Below the pieces are notes generated by a model. That model had not been told where the DNA came from. It saw only the letters and a list, made by a program, of their open reading frames with translations, and did not search any database. Position numbers and translations under genes: made by a program. Below, in pieces: positions 55,100 through 64,000 of a DNA stretch of 64,000 nucleotides. Every line of letters starts with the position of its first letter. Within the stretch, counting starts at the first letter, position 1. This DNA comes from Polyodon spathula (taxonomy: Eukaryota; Chordata; Actinopteri; Acipenseriformes; Polyodontidae), in contig NC_054538.1 in assembly GCF_017654505.1 (NCBI RefSeq), forward strand, positions 59,928,184 to 59,992,183, in the 5' to 3' direction.

Positions 55100-56760
55100 A
55101 GATGGTTTAGCTTCGGACCTTTGAAAATCCATTCTGGGGAAACCGGGTTGTACTCTGGTTGCAATGACAACAAGTGCCACAAAGGAGTAATAAAGGGGTC
55201 AAAAATCACTCCTAAAATGCAGACCCATCAACGAAAGATGGATATAAGCCAGATCCCAAGGGAAACATGCCAAGATGACCATGGCATGAACAATCTGGTC
55301 ATCTGAGACATCTTGTTCCACCCGGATCAGTTCCAATTGGCAGAGACAAGAACCAAATTGACCATCTGCTTATCAACCACAAATGGAGGCAGTTCTTGCA
55401 GGTCAAAGTAAGGAGAGGAGAAGATGTAGGTAGTGATGACCATCTTGTCACAGCCTCAGCTAAACTGAAGATGAGATGCACCGGGCATCCTAGTAAAGCT
55501 TTGATGTAGCAAAGTTGAAGGACCTGCCAGTGAGAAGAAGCTTCACCCTCCAGCCGCTGAACAGGTTCCAAGCCTTGGCAGACCGAGGATGCAATTGAGG
55601 GAGACCAAACCCCAATGGAAACCTCCGTCAGCAATAACTGGAACAAAGTAGTTCAAGCTTACAATGAGACCAGCATCTCAACCCTCAGCTAAAACAGGGA
55701 ACATAAGGAATGGCTGAGCTTAGAGACATGGAATTCCGTTGCAGAGAGAATAAAGATGAAAAGTAATAATATGGAAACAAAGTCACAGCACCTAAAGGAA
55801 AGGTACCAAAGCCCAGTACAATGAGGCACACCAGAGTGAAAAGAGATCAAAGACAGCAGACAAGAGGAAATACATAGAATACCTAGCCACAGAAGCAGCT
55901 AAATGAATAGTACAATGTACTGTCTTTAAAGTCCCACGTAGAATTTGTGGAAGCCAGTATACCTCCATTGTTTCAATCTATGACAAGCAAGGTACATTAT
56001 TGAGCATGTCAAGAAAATCATCAATAAGGACGATCCAAAGGAACCAGTAGAACTACAAGAGGTCTCAGGGGATTTGAACATCAATACAGACCCTCCAACT
56101 AGGGAAGAAATTATGGAAGCTATCAAAAGATCCCCAAGAAAGGCACCTTCACAGATGGCAACATCTGCTGTGACATCACCCTCCTGTCTGTTCCTAGCAA
56201 GATCTTCTGCAGGATCATTGTCGTGGTTGTGCAATTTCTAGGCTGTTGAAAAAAGAGACCCTTCAGAAGGGAAAAAGGAACATTATAGAGCAGTGCACTA
56301 AAATGACAGCTGTACATTAATTTCATGAATCTTGAGAAGGTTTTTTATAGCATACATAGAGACAGCTTGTTGAAAACCCTGACAGCGTACGGCTTTCCTG
56401 CATTCCTTGTCAATATTATTGAGCAGTTTTACAACAAATTCAGCTGCACAGTTGGACACTCATCTGAGCTTCCAGGTGAAGTTGAGAGTCAAACAGGGTG
56501 CATAATATCGTCCCTTTTCTCAACTTAGCAATAGACTGGGTGCTCACTCACACCACAGGAGATGGGAAAAGAGGTATTAGATGGACATCTTCCTGTACAC
56601 ATGAAGACCTTGATTAAGTGGATGACATTGCACTCTTATCACACATCTTGGCTCACAAGCAGGAAAAAAACACAGAGACTCATTACATTTGGGCAGGAGG
56701 TTGGACTTATAATCAACAAAAAGAAAACACTTAGGATGACCAGATAGCAAGAGTGAAAAA
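55100..56760 (+). mobile_element. Non-LTR retrotransposon remnant (endonuclease to RT)
   Basis: The end of the endonuclease domain reads GRDKNQIDHLLINHKWRQFL then VRRGEDVGSDDHLV. The region before RT reads PPTREEIMEAIKRSPRKAP. The RT region continues with SIHRDSLLKTLTAYGFPAFL, the GxxxG-type ESQTGCIISSLF block and LDxVDDIALLSH, a decayed [FY]ADD box, then a KKKT segment at about 56735. The order is that of a LINE ORF2, but stops, frameshifts and a deletion between the EIMEAIK and RT blocks show decay. The clade is not certain. Confidence 0.75.
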
Positions 56761-57288
56761 TTGGGACATGCGGTGAGGGGAGGAAATAAGCCTTTTGAAT
56801 TACACCACAATGCAAGCGACGCAAGCTACGTATCTTTCTTCTGTAGATAGGCTTTTTAATTCTTTCACCTTCCTGTGTGCATTGCACTTAGGCAAAAACA
56901 AAAACGTAGAGAAATGTAATTTAAAAAAAAAAAAAAATACTCCAAAGCAGTTAACTTTCTTGTTTACTGTTCAGATGACAAAACAATGTTTTAATCAACC
57001 TATCTGTCCGTCTGTACTGGCTTTTCTGTGACCTGCTGTACTGTGCATAGCAGTGCTGCACTGTTTTGATTTAGGTTGCAAAAATCTAGTTTTCAGCATT
57101 AGACGTAAAATACCAAAAATGGATGACAAAGCAAAACAAGCCAAGTATATTTCGGCTGAGGATCGTGTCAAGACATTTCTCTCCCAAAAAAACTGTGCAT
57201 GTAGATGGAGGTAATTGTTTTGCACATATTGTAATGTGATTTAAAGAAAATACGATCGATCGCTATAACTTCAGAATCACACATTAAA

Positions 57289-57462
57289 CAAAAGACAAAA
57301 GGGTGGTCACACCAAATATTGATTTGATGAAGATTTTTCTTCTGTTCATTCACTTTGCATTTTGTTAACTGATAAATATAAACTATTAACATGTCTATTT
57401 TTGAAAGCATCCTTACTTTACAGCATTTTTTCACACCTGCCTAAAACTTTTGCACAGTACTG
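57289..57462 (-). mobile_element. Tc1-like terminal fragment
   Basis: On the minus strand CAGTACTGTGCAAAAGTTTT then AGGCAGGTGTG starts at 57462, next to TA (57463-57464). This is a Tc1-family end I recognise from fish. About 170 bp is present, down to GGTGTGACCACCCTTTTG. No transposase follows. Confidence 0.65.
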
Positions 57463-57469
57463 TATACTT

Positions 57470-59567
57470 TAACCCCTGCACAGGGTAAACTATGGTAAAT
57501 GCACAATATAACCATAGGAAAAGCCTGGGAAAACTTAAAAAAAAATACTGTGCAAGAATACTGCAGTAAACTGTAGATAAAAGCAGTTTAATTATCGTTG
57601 CCAAGTTTTTAATTGTTATATTCCTTTCATCATTTGTTATCAGGGCTATTGTATATCTTTTAGCTGCACATTGAACTGACAAGTCCAATAAAACTAAACA
57701 ATGCAGGGAAAGTTCTCTTTCAGTAGCTTCTATTAATACACTATTGGTTACTTGATTCCAGTATTCAGGTGTTTAATCACAGGTTGCTATTAAATGACAT
57801 GTCTCGTAAGCCAGAGAAAATTATAGTCAAGTTAAATAGTGAACAATATTCAAAGCACAATACGATAGACAGCACATTTACTCATCTGAACAGCTGAAAA
57901 GTGAAAAGTCAAAGGATATGTTATTAAATCTAGGTAGTATATTACATTTTTAGTTTATAGAAAGTGTTAATGAAAAAAACAATGAATGCCAGTCAACAGA
58001 ATAGTGCATCTTTAAAGAAAAAAAACAAAAAAAACATCTGTAACACTGTATGTGTTTTATGGACATTCTGTGCATTCATACATCATTATTCAGCTGCTAT
58101 GAATTTATACTTCATGCTTTCTATTTTTTATGTGCCTGTAGATGCATATAACCATTGTTTTTTTTTGTTGTTGTTGTTGGTGGTGGTTTTTTTTACCCAC
58201 CTTTGTCTTGATCCTCAGCCAGCGAGTATGACTTCAGAGCAGTCAAATTATATTCCCGGGCTAAAATCGTTCCATTTTTTTTTTTTTTTTTTTTAAAGGT
58301 AACCATCTTGCCATTCATTTCCATTTTGTGTAGAGTCCAATATAATTTGAAAGTTCAAATTTTATATCCCAAGCTAATTGAATCTGTCATGAAGTTTATA
58401 AAAGATTAACGAGAAAGGATAAGCAACTTCGACAAAATCAGGTCTCACACAATAATAGCACAAAACTTTAAAGTATAACACTACTGTATTACCCTGGACA
58501 ATGCTAAATATATTACCCTTGACTGGAAGCAGTTCAAGGAAATCACACTTATGTATAGAATACAGTATGTATAGAATGTTGAAACAGCATTGTACAGCAT
58601 AACCAATATAAAAATGCTGCAGTGCTGCCTATATTACTGCATAGAGCCACAACCTCTGGCTTTTATAATATCCTCATATTATTTATTGGGGATTCTTCTG
58701 ATGTGTTAGATATGATAGCAAATTTCTTCTTAGGCTGCATTCACACTGGATCCATTTCAAATGGACTCGGTCTGGTTTGTTTAGTTTGAAACAATGTATT
58801 AATGTGCTTGCTGTTCACACTTATCTGCGAGCAAAGGGACCAAGTTCATTTAGATGACAGCTAAAGTTCGTTTTATTTGGTCCATTTCCATTTTTTGTTC
58901 GGGACCGAGTTTGTTTGTGTTCACCTGCACAAATACTGTGCTGGAATTATGAAATAATAAAACCTGCAGTTATTCAGAGCAGTGCGTGAACTGAAAAAAA
59001 CACAAATATATACTTTCACTAAATATGTCAAAAAATAAGCTGCATGGAGTTCCAACAGTGCCAACATGGGATGCTGATAAGTAGGTCCCGGGTAAGTTTA
59101 GTATCACAGTTTAAGATACTGGTACAGTAAAAACAGATTTTGCTCAGTGGTGGCTCATCAGAGGAGTCACTGCCAACTCAAAAATGTATTTATTTATATG
59201 TAATATAACAATAAATACATAGCTTTAACACTGAGGTAGCCGTCCAATCCAAATTCTCCACTCGGTCACAGCTGTACGTTCGGAGGAGGCAGATGTGCTC
59301 TTGTCTCTACTGTGGTTACGCTTAGCACGTCCACTAGCCAATCATATTATTCAATTTCTTCACATGGCTTGCATGGAATTCTTTAAAGCCATCTAAAAAA
59401 TAACCAAAGATGACATGCCTCTCCTCCCCTTTTGCCTGTTTTAGCCAATCACTAGACGTTTGCCTTCCTACATTGATGACCTCGGATGCAAATACTGACG
59501 ATAGTGAAAAGGAACAAAGCTGAATGAGAGAATGCCAATAGCTTGATTCATTTAAATTTTAATACAG

Positions 59568-59570
<3 letters not shown>
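57470..59570. other. Stretch without recognised genes
   Basis: AT-rich DNA with T-runs near 58275-58293. A patch at 58735-58925 (gctgcattcacactggatcc ... gttcacctgcac) has loosely inverted tcacac/gtgaac ends and may be a small MITE. No coding motif. Confidence 0.4.

Positions 59571-59572
<2 letters not shown>

Positions 59573-59643
<71 letters not shown>
59573..59643. repeat. (AT)n microsatellite
   Basis: About 71 bp of AT repeats. Confidence 0.95.
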
Positions 59644-59647
<4 letters not shown>

Positions 59648-60152
59648 TACTGTTTCTGTTTGTTTCTTCCAATTATAATGTACCTTGGCTGAATTGCTTC
59701 CTTTTTATTAAATAGATATGTTTCATATGTACAGAATGGTATATAATTATTTTGTTGGTCATTTATTTAAGTTTATCTAATTAAGTCGATAGGATGGTGT
59801 CACCAGATTAGCTTGTGGTGACATCAGACCAGGAAGAAAACACACACTCAATGCTAGGGTGAAGCGCTGGTGCGCGAGTTTTAATAATAAAACAAAATTT
59901 TAAACAAATCCAAAACACAGTTGGAGAACTATGGAGAACTCGGCTCAGAGCGCTGCGGTACTCATGTACTTTGCAGTTTTCAACTCGTTGTATAATTAAA
60001 TACAAAACAGTGAAGCACTATCTTTCTGTATTTTGTATAAGTATAAATACTCCAGTAAACATAAATAACAATCACAATAATCATACTTTGACGGGTTTTG
60101 TTTTTTAAAAATTATTATTCTGTTATATTAAATAAAAATCTAAAACACACAT

Positions 60153-60720
60153 TTAACACTAGAAGCCCCATGGCGGTCATTTTGCCGGTTTTTGGTTTTA
60201 AAATGTAATTTTCTCCAGTCGTGTAACACATATGGGGCTGGGCGTTCATGTACCTTTCTGTCTGTATGTATTAAATATTCTCACAAAGCATGAAACGCGG
60301 GAGTGCAGAAATAAAGGAGATATAACATTATACCTAAAAGCCCTGGGAGCAGGCACACTGACGGCCACACACAAAACAATTGTATTTTGATTATACAGAA
60401 CAGTATTCTACTTTATTATTTTTATTTACCAGTCCACAATGTGCTTAGCTGTAATTAGATCTCTGCCTGAGTGAATGACTTAAAGTCTATTGTTTTCAAT
60501 CAACCTTTTGAAGGCTGGTGCCTGCTTGCCAGCTGTGCTGCCCTGGTCAGTCGATTAGCATCAGGACTAGTGAAAATAAATACCAGAGACCATGGAGTTT
60601 TACAACGCAACAATATATGGAGTTGATGTTTTGGATCAGATGGCACGAAAGTATTCTGTGAAAGCTGGCTCCCAACGGTGGTCTGCCTGTCAAGAGTTTT
60701 TAGTTTTAGTTTTTTTTTAC
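60153..60720 (+). mobile_element. piggyBac-like element remnant
   Basis: The left end TTAACACTAGAAGCCCCATG starts with the piggyBac target TTAA. At 60590-60705 a frame reads TMEFYNATIYGVDVLDQMAR then KYSVKAGSQRWS, matching the piggyBac-type EYN...GVDxxDQ...Y...+...RW block near the third catalytic Asp. No other part of the transposase and no right end were found. Confidence 0.6.
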
Positions 60721-60930
60721 AACTTCTTGTGCTGTGTCATTTTTTTCTAAGCTTATTTATCTACGTTGGTCAGTTGCTTTTGCTCATCCAATAATAAACC
60801 GATTGCTGTTGAAAAGTAAAAAATGTATTGCTATCATTTCAGTTTTATAAATATGTACCATATGTTGTAAACCAATGTCTGTTCATATGTTCATTTATTT
60901 ACATTTTCTTGTTTTGATTTGTAAAATAAA

Positions 60931-61019
<89 letters not shown>
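60931..61019. repeat. (TG)n/(TA)n microsatellite
   Basis: A short TG run then about 67 bp of TA. Confidence 0.95.
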
Positions 61020-61021
<2 letters not shown>

Positions 61022-61870
61022 TTCGGTTGTTCAGATGTTTGTGGCGTACTCAATTAAAAAAAAAAAGACTTCTGACTGTTTCTCCTTTCGTTATACTATC
61101 TACAGTGTTTTGAATACAGTTTTTTTTTTTTCATTTTATTTCCTTTACTCGAAGATTTCAAAGCCTAAACCAATCAGGGCCGAGCTAAGATTTACACTAT
61201 TGGTTGTTGAAGGTGTCTATAATAAAACTTCAGGGTGTTAACATAATATACGCTTGGTGACAAGCTTGTTATTTTCGAAGAGTTATAGATGCAGCGATGC
61301 AGTGGTGATGAGCGGCAGAGAAAGACTCAAGTCAGACGCCAGCATTCTTAATAGTAAGGGGGAGCAGCAGATCAGTAGTTGTTAGGAATATAGTTAGTTG
61401 TTAATTCTACTATAAATATAAATGATATATTAGATGTATAGATTTAGACCAATGGAGTTATGCACGAAATATATGTATTTGCTGTTGCTAGACAAAATGA
61501 TAGACTCCTGAAATATGTGTTTTGTGATATTTTAAATCACAACTTCATCCTTAATTAAAAAAAAAAAAAAAATCAAACAATAAGAAGAACTTAATTGTCC
61601 AGAACATAAGGAAATTAATTTAAAATGGAAATAAAATATGTAAAATCAAGCAGGAAGCTTAGACAAACTGCCTTTCGTTGTACCACGGTGAGAAAACAGT
61701 GCAGACAGATAGCTTTCAAGTGCAGGTGCATCCTCGAAAGTGCAGGCACTAGCTGCGGCTCCAGTAATGCTGAACATGAAGTAGGTCATTTAAAATACGC
61801 TCGTACAGTAGTTGTTAGAACAGGTAAACAGTTAAAAAACATAAATAATGGGGAGCGCTTTATTTTGATT
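61020..61870. other. Stretch without recognised features
   Basis: A-run at 61558-61572. The frame 61625-61885 is Arg/Cys-rich with no motif I can name. Confidence 0.45.
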
Positions 61871-61873
61871 GTC

Positions 61874-62060
61874 ATAAATAAGTAATTAATATGCAATTGA
61901 AGTTTAGTTACATGTCAATAGATATGACATGCGTGTGTGTGTCATTAGACTGCTGTTTGAGCTCATGCTTCCTGTGTATGTTTTTTTAGACTTGGTAGTT
62001 TTAACATGTACCTAAACTTCAACAAATGGTCAATTGCATATTAACTAAATACTTATTTTA
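61874..62060. repeat. Imperfect inverted repeat (about 40-bp arms)
   Basis: ATTAATATGCAATTGAAGTT plus TAGTTACATGT (61885-61915) pairs with the complement of 62004-62046, with a 10-base interruption on one arm. The similarity extends outward over AAATAAGTA. The loop is about 88 bp. Confidence 0.7.
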
Positions 62061-62132
62061 TTTATTTTAACCATTGTTCTTTTAAACTACAATTTCAACT
62101 GCAAAAAATAGCATGATACCAAATTATAAATA

Positions 62133-62420
62133 TTATGTTAAATAGATCCTTAGCAAACGTCGACATATAGCTATGCTGTGCAGGATACCACATGCTACGA
62201 AGATGCTAGCCACAGTTTGGGAGTCGTATTGAAGCCCACCACCTGATTTGTCGAGACACCAAAACCTAATTTTTAGTAAACCGAAGGTCTGCTTGATCAC
62301 ATTCCTAGTGGATCTGTGTGTCCTATTGTACGTCTGTTCTTCGTTCGTGTGTGGATTAGATACAGGTGTTAATAACCAAAGACACATTGCAAATCTGCAG
62401 TCACCTATAAGGAAACTTTA
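62133..62420 (-). pseudogene. PIF/Harbinger transposase (HARBI1-type) C-terminal fragment
   Basis: The frame reads WLLTPVSNPHTNEEQTYNRT, HRSTRNVIKQTFGLLKIRFW and ALLHSIAICRRL-like ending (GILHSIAIC). It matches the end of the Harbinger DDE nuclease, where the usual block is RNVxExxFGxLKxRF. Here the Glu that supplies the third catalytic acid is Lys (VIKQTFG), and upstream frame is broken after GDCRFAM. Non-functional. Confidence 0.75.
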
Positions 62421-62561
62421 TTGCAATATCTAGTATGCCGTTTTCTACACCAAGATTTCATTATTTACTCTTAGGTTTTTATTTGTATAATTAAATTAAA
62501 ATCTACTGTAGAGGTCAGTTACCATATAATGTATGTATCCAGAGTTCAGATAGGCTACAGT

Positions 62562-62760
62562 TTAACCCTTAGCGGTCCATTTATTCAGTGCTTTTCAGGC
62601 ACGTCAGGTCCAATTTATTTTCACACACGCGGCTTATTTTACATGCGCTGTTTAGAGTGTTTTTTCAGAGTAAAACATGTTTAAAAGGTAGTGCATGGCA
62701 AAAGGACATCAGTTCCTGGGCAGTTGCCGAAATGCCCAGGAAGTTTCAGAAGAGCACAGC
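62562..62760 (+). mobile_element. Possible piggyBac-like terminus
   Basis: TTAACCCTTAGCGGTCCATT begins with the TTAA target and a CCCTTxGCGGTCC string that I associate with piggyBac-type MITE ends. The partner end was not found, so the extent is nominal. Confidence 0.3.
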
Positions 62761-64000
62761 TGTGGTGAGTTGATGCCGAATTAGCTTAGAATTTTAAGGA
62801 ATTTCTTCATTTGCCCAGGCAGTTCGTCAGCTTCCCACAGAGCCCGGGGCAGATGCTGAATTAGCTTTGAATTTTAGCATTTTAGCATCTGCCCTGGCTG
62901 GTCCACTGCCCACAGCCACCCAGGAGAAGAATTTTTTTAAAGATACAGTATAATACAAATACAGAGTGAATTACCTTTGTTGCCTTTAAGCGTAAAAGCA
63001 CACTGCCACCAAGCCACCTATTTATTTAAATAACTTAAATACTTTCTGACAATGCTATAGAAATGGAACTAAACACAATATCAGTGCAGTTTATTTTCAT
63101 CATGGGTTAGATATAGAGGTTAGATGAAGTGTGCAGGGAGAAACGAGCCCAGAATAAAATGTTTTAAATAAATAAATGAATAAAATGTTTTTAAAACAAT
63201 GTTTTATTTTATTTTTTATTGCAGTAATACAATACACATTTCTGAGCAAAGTTGCGTTGTTTGAATGAGAGATCATTCAATATTAGCAAGAGACTAATAA
63301 CCACTGTTAAGTTTAAGCCTGTAAAAGCCACCCAGTTTAATATAGTTACCTGAAACTCAGGAAGAACACCGTGCCAAAACTAATTTAGCAATATTAATTA
63401 GTCAACAGCATAACGTTTGTATGTTTCTTATTAGAAATATGAACGACAATTTGAAAAAGGTTTGTTTTTGTTCTGTAGAATTTTTTTACACATTCAAACA
63501 ATATTATTTCATGTCTAACATTAGTTGACATCAGATCTGACAATTAGACATTTTCATCAGCTTAAATATAATCAAATATAATATTTTCTAAAAGTAATAT
63601 TAAAAAAATTATATAGAACATATGGTTTATATTAGGCAGATAAGTTGTTATCCTACCTGTCATTTCAGTTTGTTGTATGCATCTCAGTGCAGCCTGCCAT
63701 ATTCCAATCAAAATGACTACTTTCAAGATTAAATATTTCCTTCTGATATATTCCCAGTTGCATTTGTAGAACAAAATGAAGGATTGTTGTCTCCCAGGTA
63801 CATTGAAAAATAAGCAACTAGGCTTTCACTGAGTTGGCATCTTGCCAGTCTACAAACAAAGGCTTGAAATCAAAAAAAAAAAAAGAAAAACATGTGTGCT
63901 AGGAGGAGAGTGCGTGTCTTGTTTGCTGCATTTACAAAAATAGAATATCTTACATTATATTAAAAAAAAAAAAAAAATTGTATTGTAATGCATGGATCAC
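62761..64000. other. Stretch without recognised features
   Basis: Near 62770-62920 a motif repeats loosely (agatgctgaattagctt...aattttag), see findings. The rest is AT-rich with A-runs at 63876 and 63963. No gene seen. Confidence 0.45.

Noticed and set aside
33000..64000. DSTN (cofilin-type) exons expected from human synteny
   Set aside because: No frame resembles the ADF/cofilin domain, whose main exon would have been long enough to notice.

Overview
The window is vertebrate nuclear DNA, most likely from a ray-finned fish. Two conserved, intron-containing genes lie in convergent orientation. They are the 3' half of PCSK2 (prohormone convertase 2, + strand) and the complete coding region of BFSP1 (filensin, - strand). 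The same convergent pair is neighbouring on human chromosome 20 (established knowledge). The many Tc1-like transposons, a tRNA-derived SINE, Penelope and DIRS-like retroelements and L2/Tx1-type LINE fragments suit a fish. A non-teleost such as sturgeon or paddlefish is my guess from the SINE type; it is not proven.

Layout. 1-20870: the last four coding exons of PCSK2 with introns of about 4.4, 3.1 and 12.1 kb. They encode 343 residues that align without gaps to the end of the 638-residue human protein, by count. 20871-23197: 3' UTRs of the two genes, tail to tail. 23198-32832: eight BFSP1 exons encoding 661 residues, with the exon sizes typical of intermediate-filament genes (61, 96 and 221 nt, for example). 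32833-64000: about 31 kb with no host exon that I can recognise. It is a mosaic of decayed transposons (Tc1, piggyBac-like, Tigger-like, Harbinger, DIRS-like, Penelope, several LINEs), a second SINE and many AT microsatellites.

The two genes do not share a pathway: PC2 processes neuroendocrine prohormones and filensin builds the lens beaded filament. Their adjacency is conserved synteny. I see no CRISPR, operon or novel multi-gene system. The most unusual items are: a compact inverted-repeat-bounded DIRS-like derivative that fuses a gag-like region to a tyrosine recombinase; a Tc1 transposase frame with an internal in-frame deletion; a chimeric pair of Tc1 elements; a BFSP1 splice acceptor whose pyrimidine tract is a poly-C run; and a filensin that keeps the ancestral intermediate-filament helix-start motif.

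Coordinates of exons come from reading splice sites and frame by eye. Repeat family names come from recognised protein motifs or terminal repeats, not from a database search.
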